Source: Bog-159 sp963756605 (GTDB lineage Bacteria; Acidobacteriota; Terriglobia; Bryobacterales; Bryobacteraceae). Taken from it: a stretch of 64,000 nucleotides of DNA. This document shows positions 56,132 through 64,000 of this stretch, one piece after another. The position numbers were made by a program, and so were the translations under genes. Where the stretch lies: NCBI GenBank assembly GCA_963756605.1, contig CAVWOT010000012.1:186001-250000 (forward strand), read 5' to 3'. Under the pieces are notes generated by a model. It saw only the letters and a program-made list of their open reading frames with translations, did no database searches and was not told where the DNA came from. The first letter of the stretch is position 1, and each line of letters starts with the position of its first letter.

Positions 56132-57073
56132 TTACTGTGGGTAGGCAACAAAAGCCTCCTGGACTAAAGCGGGGTTAAGCCAGGAACCGCAAATGTCACC
56201 CTGATCGTTGATTCCGCCGATTTGGGTTTCACCCGAGCCCGGAAGGTTCACGGCCGCGAACACCCCGCCGCTTGTTCGGAGGAATCCCAGAATGTAGTAG
56301 CCCGCACTGTAAAACCATCCGGCGATCATGCCGCTGTTATTGATCCCGAGCGCATAGGTGTCGTGAGCGCCCGGCACATCAATGATCGTATATGTGTCAC
56401 CCTCTTTGAGGAAATTGTATTGAAAGTTGGCCTCATCGTAAAAATAACCGACCACGTTCCCCTGATCGTTAATGGCGAAGGGATACGTGCTGGCCGCGCC
56501 CGCTCCGGGTGCCGTGAAGTAGGAATACGAGGCGCTAGTTGGGTGCCAGATCCAGGCAAGGGTGCCAAAAGGGCGGCCTGATGCCTGCCCGACCGCTACG
56601 CCGGCGTCGTTGATGCCGTACCCCTCATTCGCCGAATAGTTCGGTATGTCGGGAAGCACACTCCAGGCGCCGCTCGAGACGGAATAGGTGACCGCGTGTG
56701 CATTGTAGTTGACGTCCAAATAGTAGCCAGTGGCCACGCCTTGGTTGTTCACGCCGTTCAGATACGTGTTCAGAGCGCCGGAGTAGTCCACGGTCTGTAG
56801 AGTGCCGTTCTGCCAGGTAAAGCCGTGTGTGGCGTTACTCGCATCCGTGTACCATCCCGTGACCAGCCCGGCGTTGTTGACGCCATTTGCATAGGCAGCG
56901 GTCGAGTTCGGGATGTGGATTTTAAGGAACCGATACTGTGCGAGCGCAGGGATAGCCGCGGGCTTTGCTTGCTGGACGCACAACGCCAGGAGGACGCAAT
57001 ACGACCAACCGAGTTTGCCGGCAGGGCGGGGTCCTGCCAGCGCTAATGTTCGAGAGACTTTCGTTACGTTCAT
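56132..57073 (-). CDS. Secreted HAF-type repeat protein
   Basis: A 313-residue protein with about six repeats of the form NGVNNAGLVTGWY, GINDAGVAVGQ, AINDQGNVVGYF, GINNSGMIAGWFY, which match the HAF-family extracellular repeat (TIGR02913). The N-terminus (MNVTKVSRTLALAG) is followed by a hydrophobic stretch (WSYCVLLALCVQQA) that could be the signal. A strong GGAGAAG lies upstream of the ATG. The first 22 residues are shared with the GloVer gene at 57181. The protein is probably a beta-propeller. The function is unknown. Confidence 0.75.
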   Translation of the reverse strand: MNVTKVSRTLALAGPRPAGKLGWSYCVLLALCVQQAKPAAIPALAQYRFLKIHIPNSTAAYANGVNNAGLVTGWYTDASNATHGFTWQNGTLQTVDYSGALNTYLNGVNNQGVATGYYLDVNYNAHAVTYSVSSGAWSVLPDIPNYSANEGYGINDAGVAVGQASGRPFGTLAWIWHPTSASYSYFTAPGAGAASTYPFAINDQGNVVGYFYDEANFQYNFLKEGDTYTIIDVPGAHDTYALGINNSGMIAGWFYSAGYYILGFLRTSGGVFAAVNLPGSGETQIGGINDQGDICGSWLNPALVQEAFVAYPQ

Positions 57074-57083
57074 GTTCTTCTCC
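57013..57083 (-). repeat. Shared leader copy A (HAF gene start)
   Basis: A stretch of about 70 bp that includes the ribosome site, ATG and first codons of the HAF gene. It is about 80% identical to 58644-58714 before the GloVer gene. It contains a hairpin (GGCAGG with GTCCTGCC). Gene bodies beyond it are unrelated. Confidence 0.65.
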
Positions 57084-57180
57084 TATAAAATTGATCTACA
57101 CTCAGGGGTTCGCGGCCAGATACGGCTGACACCAATGCTTGGCGCAACTGCACCTCGTGGCCGAAGGTAATGCCGCGGAT

Positions 57181-58704
57181 TTATGGCGTCAGCTTGTAAA
57201 CCGTGCCACAGCCGCCGGCGCAAGTCGTCGAAGTCCCACCGTACGGGGTGGTGCCGTAAAGTGCACCGTTCTGGCCTATGACCGGACCCGTAGAGGGCCT
57301 GAATCCATCGCTGCTTGTGAAGCTGTGGAGCAACGCTTCCGTCCAGGCCTCGCCTGGAGCGGCTGGGGGTGTCAGTTCGAACACGGTGCCACAGCCCGGA
57401 TCTTCCGGGCAATTCCTCGAACTCCCGCCGTTGGCGGTCGTGCCGTAGAGCACTCCGTTCACGCCGATAACCAGGCCGGAGCCGGAAGTGGATGAGGAAG
57501 GATATAATCCATTTGGGACGCCCGTGAAGCCGTAGAGCACAGTTTCCGTCCAGGCGCCGCCGGAAAAGGTGGGCGGAGACATTTCGAACACCGAGCCACA
57601 GCCGAAGCCCCCGCAATCCGCCAAGTCCCCACCAAGGGAAGTTATGCCATAGAGCACCCCGCCCTCGTCGACTACTGCGCTGGGGAATCCTCCATCGCTA
57701 CCACCCGTGAAGCTGTAGAGCACGGTTTCGGTCCAGGAACCGCCCGCAGAGGCGGGCGGAGTCAATTTGAACACCGTGCCACAACCACTTACAAAGTACC
57801 CCCGGCAGCTTGAGTTCGGGCCGCCGGAGATAGTCGTGCCGTACAGCGCTCCCTTCTCGCCAATGACCACACCTGTCAAGACCGCTGCTCCATCGCTGCC
57901 ACCCATAAAGTTGTAGAGCGTATCTTCCGTCCAGGCGCCGCCTGGAGAGGCCGGCGGCGTCAACGAATACACCGAACCACAGCCGTAGTAAAAGCAATTC
58001 GCGGAGACCCCGCCATATTGCGTCGTGCCGTAGAGCACGCCGTCCTTGCCGATTGCCACACCTGCGCTGGGATTCTGCGGGTCGCCGCTCGGGGCCGAAA
58101 AACTGTACAGGGTGGTCTCCGTCCAGCTACCGCCCGGAGAGGCCGGCGGAGCCAATTCGAAGACCGCGCCTACGCCTGCGCCCCCGCCGTAGTAAGTCGT
58201 GCCGTAGAGCTCGCCGTTCGGTCCGGCGGCCAAAGCAGCTTCGGGAAACGAGACTGCCGGAAAGCTGTAGATCACTGTTTCCGTCCAGTCGGCGCCCGGA
58301 GAGGCTGGCGGCTTCAACTCGAACACCGTCCCGCCATTAATCGCAGTTCCGCCTTGTTGGGTCGTGCCGTAGAGCGCTCCGTTCGCGCCGGTTAACACAC
58401 GGGCTAAAGGGGTAGCTCCATCGCAAGCCGCCTGACCGGTTGTGCCGCATCCGGAAGGTGCGCCTGTGAAGTTGTAGATCGTGGTGAAAGCCGGGCCATC
58501 GGTTTGCGCGGTCCCAGGAGGCGCGAAGATCGTGAGCGCCATTAGAAGCGTTCCGCCGGCTATGCGCAGCCACCTGCCGGCAACGGCCGCTTCCATGGAA
58601 TTTCTCAGATAGCAAGGCTTCTGTCCGCGGTTTGTGCAGCCCGGTTTGCCGGCAGGACCGAATCCTGCCAGCGTTAATGTTCGATTGATACTCGTTGTGT
58701 ACAT
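57181..58704 (-). CDS. Intact GloVer tandem-repeat protein
   Basis: A 507-residue protein, the only intact GloVer copy of the four in this window. GGAGA lies 6 bp before ATG 58704. The ATG 58596 (MEAAVAGRWLRIAGG) is an alternative start with a standard signal peptide ending PGTAQ; the region between the two comes from the shared leader. About nine repeats follow, with cores NLYGTT replaced by GALYGTT or GVLYGTT, plus a WTETVLYSF spacer and Cys pairs (SCRGYFVSGCG, DCGGFGCG) in several repeats. The Cys pairs are not seen in the other GloVer loci here. The role is unknown; a secreted propeller is likely. Confidence 0.82.
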   Translation of the reverse strand: MYTTSINRTLTLAGFGPAGKPGCTNRGQKPCYLRNSMEAAVAGRWLRIAGGTLLMALTIFAPPGTAQTDGPAFTTIYNFTGAPSGCGTTGQAACDGATPLARVLTGANGALYGTTQQGGTAINGGTVFELKPPASPGADWTETVIYSFPAVSFPEAALAAGPNGELYGTTYYGGGAGVGAVFELAPPASPGGSWTETTLYSFSAPSGDPQNPSAGVAIGKDGVLYGTTQYGGVSANCFYYGCGSVYSLTPPASPGGAWTEDTLYNFMGGSDGAAVLTGVVIGEKGALYGTTISGGPNSSCRGYFVSGCGTVFKLTPPASAGGSWTETVLYSFTGGSDGGFPSAVVDEGGVLYGITSLGGDLADCGGFGCGSVFEMSPPTFSGGAWTETVLYGFTGVPNGLYPSSSTSGSGLVIGVNGVLYGTTANGGSSRNCPEDPGCGTVFELTPPAAPGEAWTEALLHSFTSSDGFRPSTGPVIGQNGALYGTTPYGGTSTTCAGGCGTVYKLTP

Positions 58705-58714
58705 GTTATTCTCC
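58644..58714 (-). repeat. Shared leader copy B (GloVer gene start)
   Basis: Same leader as at 57013-57083, with ribosome site GGAGAA, ATG and the hairpin GGCAGGA..TCCTGCC. It encodes a short conserved peptide ending LAGFGPAGKPG. Confidence 0.65.
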
Positions 58715-58849
58715 GTTTTGCCGACCTACTTTCAGAACTCCGATTCGCTTATCCGATATTCCGGCGCGCTCTGTCCTCGGCATCAAATACCATCGGAAGC
58801 GGCGTGCCGGCCCGTTTGTAAAGTCCACCTGGTTCGGCGGGAACGGGCC

Positions 58850-59470
58850 TTATGGCAGCACCCGGAAGGTCACGTTGCTCTTGAACGTGGTGTGGGCATG
58901 GTTACCGTACGACGCCGGTAGTCGCGCCCGCCGGCACCGTCGCGCTGATCTCGGTTGCGGCAACGATGATCGGCCCCGCCGCCGTGCCGTTAAGGCTGAC
59001 GCTGATTGCCCCGTTCAGATCGGTCCCCAGAATCCTGACGACCGCTCCGACCTTGCCGGAGGTTGTCCGCGTCTTCACGAACGGGCCCAGACCTTCAGAC
59101 AGGCCGAAGATCGTCCCCGCGGCGCCTTTGGCCCCGCCAAAGAACGTGGTCCCGTATAAGTCCGCGCACTCCCTCATGGAGCAGAAGCTGTAGACCGTCG
59201 TCAGCGCGCCAGCGGGAGTCCTTCTGTGAACCGTCCCACCGGCGGCGCCCCCGCCCTGCGACGTGGTCCCGTACAAGCCCCCGTCGGTGGCTTGCATCAG
59301 CCCGGCCACTGGGTAGTGGCCGTCCGCGCACCCGATTTGGGAACAGAGGTTATATAAACGTCGTCAGCGTGCCACCCGGGGTCATTTTTTGAAGAGCGTC
59401 CCCCCGAGTGGGCTGCGCCATGCTCGCCCCTGCCGTAATACGTGGTCATCCCGCCGCGCCATGCTTTTTC
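58850..59470 (-). pseudogene. Decayed GloVer fragment with a C-terminal Ig-like tail
   Basis: Pieces of GloVer repeats (GLYGTTSQGGGAAGG, LYGTTFFGGAKGAAG) occur in three frames, joined by at least four indels, for example around 59395 (a run of six A) and 58915. The 3' part resembles an IPT/TIG domain tail (VGAVVRILGTDLNGAIS, ending TTFKSNVTFRVLP), which is a usual end of acidobacterial GloVer proteins. No start or signal peptide is left. It is a dead copy ahead of the intact GloVer gene. Confidence 0.7.
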
Positions 59471-59605
59471 ATATGCAGCCGGCCCTTCACTTTGAATAAG
59501 CGAAAACCGGGGCGCAAAACCTGAAAGGGAAGATCGAAATATTTTCGTCAATTAAAGTACAATGGTGAGAACGGCACCTGTGGGGACGGGCGCGAGAGAG
59601 GCCGC

Positions 59606-60190
59606 ATGGGTGTATCTGGCCACGGCGAAGTCACCGAACTACTCCTGGCGTGGAGCGGCGGGGACGCTTCTGCCCTCGACAAGCTCATGCCGCTGGTTTA
59701 TGCGGAGCTTCATCGTTTGGCCCGTCGGTACATGTCGCATGAGCGCCCCGGCCATACCCTCCAAACATCGGAACTGATCAACGAAGCTTACTTACGGCTG
59801 GTCGACGCCGGCCGCGTCAACTGGCAGGGCCGCGCCCACTTCCTGGCAGTGTCCGCCAAAGCCATGCGGCGCGTGCTGGTCGAACATGCCCGCGCGCGCG
59901 GGTCCCGACGCCGTGGCACCGGTTTGCAGCGCCTGCCGTTAGAAGCGGCCGTGAATGTGCACGCGCCGCAGAGCCCGGACTTAGTAAAACTCGATGGCGC
60001 GCTCACCGCCTTGGCAGGGGAGCACCCGCGCCGGGCGCAGGTGATCGAGCTGCGCTTTTTCGGAGGCCTCAGCGCGGAAGAAACGGGCGGGGTCCTCGGC
60101 GTCTCCGAGGACACGGTGTTGCGCGACTGGAGGCTGGCCCGGATCTGGCTCCTGCGCGCGATGAGCGGCGAAAGGGCACATGCCGGTTAA
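59606..60190 (+). CDS. ECF sigma factor, TIGR02999-like
   Basis: A 194-residue sigma factor of the acidobacterial/planctomycete ECF type. Region 2 spans SALDKLMPLVYAELHRLARRYM and TSELINEAYLRLVDAGRVNW (split), and region 4 is ELRFFGGLSAEETGGVLGVS followed by EDTVLRDWRLARIWLLR. The ATG at 59606 fits the family; an upstream ATG in another frame was ignored. It overlaps the kinase by 11 bp. There is no anti-sigma gene beside it, so the kinase may control it by phosphorylation, as known for some ECF groups. Confidence 0.88.
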   Translation: MGVSGHGEVTELLLAWSGGDASALDKLMPLVYAELHRLARRYMSHERPGHTLQTSELINEAYLRLVDAGRVNWQGRAHFLAVSAKAMRRVLVEHARARGSRRRGTGLQRLPLEAAVNVHAPQSPDLVKLDGALTALAGEHPRRAQVIELRFFGGLSAEETGGVLGVSEDTVLRDWRLARIWLLRAMSGERAHAG

Positions 60191-62738
60191 CGAACGCGAG
60201 CGCAGGCTGGAGGAGTTGCACAGCGGGGCGCTGAGGTTGGACGCCAGCGAGAGGGACGAATTCCTGCGCCAGGCCTGCGGCGGCGACGCCGAATTGCGCC
60301 GCGCAGTCGAATCACTGCTGGGCTACGAAGAGAAGCTGGACGGTTTCCTGGAAGCGCCCCCACTCGAAACCGCCACTCTTGACAAGGCGCTCGGTCGCGA
60401 GCAGTCGCAGGCGGGCGAAACGCTGGGGCCGTATCATTTGCTCCAGCCCATCGGCGCGGGCGGCATGGGCGAGGTTTGGCTGGCGGAGCAGAAGCAGCCC
60501 ATCCGCCGCCGCGTCGCCATCAAGCTGATCAAAGCCGGCATGGATACGCACGAAGTCGTGGCGCGTTTCCAGTCCGAGCGCCAGGCCTTGGCCCTGATGG
60601 AGCACCCCAACATCGCCAAAGTCTTCGACGCCGGCGCGACACCGCAAGGCCGGCCGTACTTCGTCATGGAGTATGTCACCGGAATCCCCATCACGGAGTA
60701 CTGCGACAACCACCACATGGCTCTGCGCGAACGCCTGGAGCTTTTCGTCCACGTCTGCGAAGGCGTACAGCATGCGCACCAGAAAGCCATCATCCATCGC
60801 GATCTGAAGCCAACCAACATTCTGGTGGGCGAAGTAGACGGGAGGCCGGTACCGCGCATCATCGATTTTGGCCTGGCCAAAGCCACCGCGCAGCCGCTGA
60901 CCGCCGAAACTATGTTCACGCAGGCGGGAGCAATTGTGGGGACGCCGGCGTATATGAGCCCGGAGCAGACCGGCTCGACCGGGGTGGATGTGGACACCCG
61001 CACGGATGTGTACTCGCTGGGGGTGGTGCTGTATGAACTGCTGGTGGGGGCGGTGCCGCTGGATTTCCACAACCTGGCTTTCGACGACATCCTGCGGCGG
61101 CTGCGGGAGGACGAAGCGCCGCGTCCCAGCACGAAACTGCGCACTTTGGGTGGGCACTCCGACACTACGGCCCAAAACCGCGGCTCCGATCCCACCACGT
61201 TGGCCCGGCAACTGCGCGGCGATCTGGACGCGATCGCTCTGAAAGCTCTCGAAAAGGAGCGCTCGCGCCGATATGCCACGCCCTCCGAGTTGGCCGCCGA
61301 TATCGGCAGATACGTACGCCATGAGCCTTTGTTGGCGCGTGCACCACGCGTCGCGTATCGTGCCCGCAAGTACGTCCGCCGCCATTGGGTTGCCGGAGCG
61401 GTAGCCGGCGGCTTGCTGGTAGTGCTGCTCTCGTTCGGCATCGCGCAAACCTTGCAACTGCGGCGGACCAGGCGGGAGCGCGACCGGGCTGACCGGATCG
61501 CGGCTTTTATGACTGGTATGTTCAAGGTTTCGGACCCCAGCGCCGCGCGGGGCAACAGCATCACGGCCCGGGAACTCCTGGACAAAGCCTCGAAGGAGAT
61601 CGACCCTGGGCTGTCCAAAGACCCCGAGATGCAGGCACAGATGATGCAGACCATGGGGGATGTGTATGAAAGCCTCGGTCTGTACCCTCAGGCGCAGTCA
61701 TTGCTCACGCGGGCGGTCGACATCCGGCGCCGAGTGCTCGGGCCAAAGAATCCAGATACTCTAACCGTCATGAGCCGCCTGGGCGGGAATCTTATGAGAC
61801 AGAGCCGCTACCCCGAGGCGGAGAAGTTGGACCGCGATACGCTCGGTGCCCAACGTCGCGTCTTGGGACCGGAGCATCCGGACACGCTGGCGTCGATGTA
61901 TAACCTGGGTATCGTCCTGGAGTACGAGGGCCACTGGGCCGAGGCGCAGAAGTTGCATCGCGAGGTACTGAACATTCGACGCCACGTCTTGGGGCCTGAG
62001 CATCCGGACACACTGACGTCGATGAGTAATCTGGCTAACGACCTCGGGGGCCAGGTCCGCTACGCCGAGGCAGAAAAGTTGTGTCGCGAGATCTTGGATA
62101 TTCGACGTCGTGTCCTGGGACCGGAGCATCCGGACACGCTGACATCCATGAATGACCTGGGTGTCGCTCTCTTTAACGAAAGTCGCTACGCCAACGCGGA
62201 GCAGTTGGAGCGAGAGCTGATGGAAATTGATCGCCGCGTTTTGGGGCCGGAGCATCCGGAAACCCTGAGGTCCGCGAGTCACCTAGCGCTCACTCTCTGC
62301 AATGAGGGCCGCTACGCCGAGGCAGAGAGGCTGGACCGCGAGACACTGAATATTCAACGCCGCGTATTAGGACCGGAGCATCGGGGCACACTGGTGTCGA
62401 TGAGCAACCTGGCTATCGACTTCACCAAGGAGGGCCGCTACTCCAAGGCAGAGAAGTTGCAGCGCGAGACAATGGATATTGATCGGCGCGTCTTCGGGCC
62501 GGAGCATCCCTTGACGGCACTCTCGACGTATAACGTAGGTTGCACTTTGGCCCGTGAGGGCGACCGTGAGCAAGCGCTCTCGCTTGTACGAAAGGCGGTT
62601 GACCACGGGCTGACCCCCGGTTTCGATCTCGACATCGAAAAGGACTCCGATCTCCAATCGCTCCATGGCGACCCCCGCTTCGCCGCTCTCGTGGCGCACG
62701 CCAAAGAGCGCGCCGCCGCGGCTCAGAAGCCAAAGTAG
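60180..62738 (+). CDS. Ser/Thr protein kinase with TPR tail
   Basis: An 852-residue membrane kinase. The glycine loop is IGAGGMGEV (91-99), Lys115 in VAIK, catalytic HRDLKPTN (Asp208) and DFG (229-231). A membrane helix lies near 404-425. The outer part has about seven 42-residue TPR repeats with the core LGPEHPDTL, of the kinesin-light-chain type. The ATG at 60180 overlaps the ECF gene by 11 bp. It probably senses partners or peptides outside and phosphorylates the linked sigma factor. The repeats at 61730-62530 are nearly identical to each other, a sign of recent expansion. Confidence 0.88.
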   Translation: MPVNERERRLEELHSGALRLDASERDEFLRQACGGDAELRRAVESLLGYEEKLDGFLEAPPLETATLDKALGREQSQAGETLGPYHLLQPIGAGGMGEVWLAEQKQPIRRRVAIKLIKAGMDTHEVVARFQSERQALALMEHPNIAKVFDAGATPQGRPYFVMEYVTGIPITEYCDNHHMALRERLELFVHVCEGVQHAHQKAIIHRDLKPTNILVGEVDGRPVPRIIDFGLAKATAQPLTAETMFTQAGAIVGTPAYMSPEQTGSTGVDVDTRTDVYSLGVVLYELLVGAVPLDFHNLAFDDILRRLREDEAPRPSTKLRTLGGHSDTTAQNRGSDPTTLARQLRGDLDAIALKALEKERSRRYATPSELAADIGRYVRHEPLLARAPRVAYRARKYVRRHWVAGAVAGGLLVVLLSFGIAQTLQLRRTRRERDRADRIAAFMTGMFKVSDPSAARGNSITARELLDKASKEIDPGLSKDPEMQAQMMQTMGDVYESLGLYPQAQSLLTRAVDIRRRVLGPKNPDTLTVMSRLGGNLMRQSRYPEAEKLDRDTLGAQRRVLGPEHPDTLASMYNLGIVLEYEGHWAEAQKLHREVLNIRRHVLGPEHPDTLTSMSNLANDLGGQVRYAEAEKLCREILDIRRRVLGPEHPDTLTSMNDLGVALFNESRYANAEQLERELMEIDRRVLGPEHPETLRSASHLALTLCNEGRYAEAERLDRETLNIQRRVLGPEHRGTLVSMSNLAIDFTKEGRYSKAEKLQRETMDIDRRVFGPEHPLTALSTYNVGCTLAREGDREQALSLVRKAVDHGLTPGFDLDIEKDSDLQSLHGDPRFAALVAHAKERAAAAQKPK
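61730..62530 (+). repeat. Tandem 126-bp repeats encoding TPR units
   Basis: Seven copies of a 126-bp unit, each with the codons for LGPEHP or a close variant (LGPKNP, LGPEHR, FGPEHP). The units stay in frame, so they are coding repeats of the kinase tail. They could drive repeat-number change by recombination. Confidence 0.75.
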
Positions 62739-62828
62739 CGCTGTACCCGGCTGCTGTTTTCTTGGGTACGATCTCAGCCGGGGCCCAACGGCGCGTGTCA
62801 AGCACTTTGAGACACCCAGCATAGAAAT

Positions 62829-63905
62829 TTACTGACTATCTTCCTTTGTCTTTTGGCCGGGCGGAACCGGCTTGTTGATCCAGACCTGCGTTGGTAAAGG
62901 CAGTGGTTGTGGAGGCCGCCGAACGAAGCGGTCCGGGTGCGCTTGGTAAGCGGTATCGAGCACCAGTTGGCGGTGGGCCAGGACAGCCTGGGCCTCGCCG
63001 AAGTGAACCACGGCCGGGGCGAGCAAGCCGATGCCGGAATGACGATGCTCTTCGTTATACCACTGGAAAAATTGCTGACAGAAAGCGCGGCTATCTTGGA
63101 TGCAGCCGAAGCGATCCGGGAACTCCGGACGGTATTTCATGGTGCGGAAGTGACTTTCCGAATAAGGGTTGTCGTCGGAGACGTATGGCCGGCTGTGCGT
63201 CTTGGTGACGCCCAGATCGGCCATCAGAAAGGCGACCGGCTTGGAAGTCATGACCCGGCCGCGGTCGGCGTGGATGTTGAGCTGGCCGGCGGGGACTTGG
63301 TGTTTACGAATGGTTTCCTCGATAAACTGCTTGGCCAGTTCGGCGGCTTCCCGATGAGCGACCATCCAGCCAGTGACGTAGCGGCTGAAGACGTCGAGGA
63401 TGACATAGAGATAGAAGTAGGTCCACTTGGCTGGCCCCAGAAGTTTGGTGATATCCCAGCTCCAAAGTTGGTTGGGTGCGGTGGCCAGCAACTCGGGTTT
63501 TTGGTAAGACGGATGCACGAGTTGATCGCGGCGTTCGCCGGATTCGCCCTCTTTTTCGAGGATACGGTACATGGTTCGAGTCGAGCAGAAGTACTGACCT
63601 TCGTCCAGCAAGGTGGCCTGCACGGCCGCCGGAGAGCGGTCCTGGAATCGCTCGGCATGTAAGACGGCCAGCACACCGGCGCGTTCGTCGGGACTGAGGG
63701 ACCGTGCGGGAGCGGGCCGCGCCGTGGGCGGAACTGGCTCGGACGGTGGTGCTGCCGAAGGGCCCAGCACCGGACGCTGCCTATAAAAGGAGGCGCGCGC
63801 CACCCCCAGAAAATCGCAGGCCGCCACTACCCCTACGGTGGGGGACAGATGGGTGACGGCATCCATCAGTGCGTCTCCTCGGGGTCCGCCTTCGGCAGGG
63901 GCCAC
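62829..63905 (-). CDS. IS3-family transposase, orfB (DDE integrase)
   Basis: A 358-residue open product with an integrase core. The DDE residues are in WSWDITKL (Asp), NIHADRG (Asp) and PYSESHFRTMKYRPEFPDRFG (Glu; split), with the Arg/Lys that follow. The N-terminal HTH-like part is FLGVARASFYRQRP. Independent translation could start at ATG 63866 (MDAVTHLSP), which overlaps the orfA stop in TGATG. Normally it would be made as an orfAB fusion by -1 frameshifting on A8 at 63923-63930. All three catalytic residues are kept, so it may be active. Confidence 0.88.
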   Translation of the reverse strand: MAPAEGGPRGDALMDAVTHLSPTVGVVAACDFLGVARASFYRQRPVLGPSAAPPSEPVPPTARPAPARSLSPDERAGVLAVLHAERFQDRSPAAVQATLLDEGQYFCSTRTMYRILEKEGESGERRDQLVHPSYQKPELLATAPNQLWSWDITKLLGPAKWTYFYLYVILDVFSRYVTGWMVAHREAAELAKQFIEETIRKHQVPAGQLNIHADRGRVMTSKPVAFLMADLGVTKTHSRPYVSDDNPYSESHFRTMKYRPEFPDRFGCIQDSRAFCQQFFQWYNEEHRHSGIGLLAPAVVHFGEAQAVLAHRQLVLDTAYQAHPDRFVRRPPQPLPLPTQVWINKPVPPGQKTKEDSQ

Positions 63906-64000
63906 CCCAACAGAGCGCCCACTTTTTTTTGAACATCAATGACGATCTCGGCTTTACGCAGTTGCTCGGTCAAGCGCTGGTTGTCCTTGCGGAGCTTCTG
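63866..64000 (-). CDS. IS3-family transposase, orfA (C-terminal part)
   Basis: The reading from the window edge is QKLRKDNQRLTEQLRKAEI, then VIDVQKKVGALLGW and PLPKADPEETH before TGA at 63866-63868. It is the leucine-zipper tail of the orfA helix-turn-helix protein that binds the IS ends. The N-terminus is beyond the window. The A8 run within it is the frameshift site. Confidence 0.8.
   Translation of the reverse strand, partial: QKLRKDNQRLTEQLRKAEIVIDVQKKVGALLGWPLPKADPEETH
63923..63930 (-). promoter_or_regulatory. A8 slippery sequence for -1 frameshifting
   Basis: A run of eight A on the coding strand, read CAA AAA AAA GTG in the orfA frame. A -1 slip moves ribosomes into the orfB frame, which is open across this point. 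This matches the known IS3-family scheme of an A6-8G slip site near the end of orfA. Confidence 0.75.

Larger units (their letters stand above)
62796..64000 (-). mobile_element. IS3-family insertion sequence, right end outside window
   Basis: The transposase genes lie on the minus strand. A likely end is at 62796, where TGTCAAGCACTTTGAGACA begins, a form common at IS3-type ends. The element starts about 58 bp after the kinase stop. The upstream orfA and the other end lie past 64000. The kinase is not cut by it. Confidence 0.7.

Noticed and set aside
61730..62530. Regular spacing that could be a CRISPR array
   Set aside because: The 126-bp units are coding TPR repeats in frame with the kinase; no short identical repeats with unique spacers.
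1..64000. tRNA, rRNA, riboswitch or prophage genes
   Set aside because: None could be recognised by eye; a covariance-model search would be needed to exclude small RNAs.

Overview
The window looks like a chromosomal segment of an Acidobacteriota bacterium of the Solibacter/Bryobacter type. The evidence is its GC-rich composition, several GloVer tandem-repeat proteins (TIGR03803 type), an acidobacterial 'duplicated orphan permease' (ADOP), an ECF sigma factor next to a TPR-tailed Ser/Thr kinase, glucuronoyl-esterase and beta-galactosidase genes, and many tightly overlapped operons. No rRNA, tRNA, CRISPR array or prophage was seen. The taxonomic call is inference from gene content only.

Layout. 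1-1.65 kb: a broken GloVer repeat gene. 1.7-3.0 kb: small membrane protein, AlkD-like DNA repair protein and EamA transporter on the minus strand; 3.0-4.3 kb: a class C beta-lactamase-like serine hydrolase. 4.3-11.2 kb: a minus-strand locus of ECF sigma factor, very large anti-sigma/FecR protein and two ATPase-permease ABC pairs, with an ECF-type promoter in front of the sigma gene. 11.4-14.7 kb: a decayed PDZ-GAF-SpoIIE phosphatase whose catalytic domain is cut off and joined to GloVer repeats. 14.8-17.7 kb: galactokinase and a sodium:solute symporter. 17.7-21.0 kb (minus): Lon-N protein, TonB, HAD and DinB. 21.1-24.0 kb: SDR, shikimate kinase, glycerate 2-kinase and TPR. 24-28.5 kb: nucleotidyltransferase-like protein, iron alcohol dehydrogenase, Tat-exported propeller, PIG-L deacetylase. 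28.6-33.6 kb: SIS, GH42 beta-galactosidase, ROK kinase and MFS, a sugar operon. 33.6-38.4 kb: acyl-CoA ligase, LolA-like protein and a CE15-SGNH double esterase. 38.6-44.7 kb: a paired ABC exporter and ADOP. 45.3-51 kb: esterase, IS630 relic, ricin lectin, small Cys/HTH protein and a membrane-bound winged-helix/TPR regulator. 51.4-56 kb: RND pump and adaptor. 56.1-59.5 kb: HAF-repeat and GloVer proteins plus a GloVer relic. 59.6-62.7 kb: ECF sigma and Ser/Thr kinase. 62.8-64 kb: an IS3-family element running off the right edge.

Themes. Galactoside use is covered twice: GH42, ROK, MFS and SIS in one operon, galactokinase and symporter in another. Hemicellulose use is suggested by the CE15-SGNH protein. 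Export and envelope functions dominate: four ABC-type systems, an RND pump, TonB and two ECF sigma modules. Three of four GloVer loci are broken, and palindromic repeats are found both between genes and inside reading frames, so the repeat-rich part of this genome turns over quickly. Assembly indels remain an alternative explanation for the frameshifts, although they cluster in GloVer and phosphatase genes while neighbouring long genes are intact.
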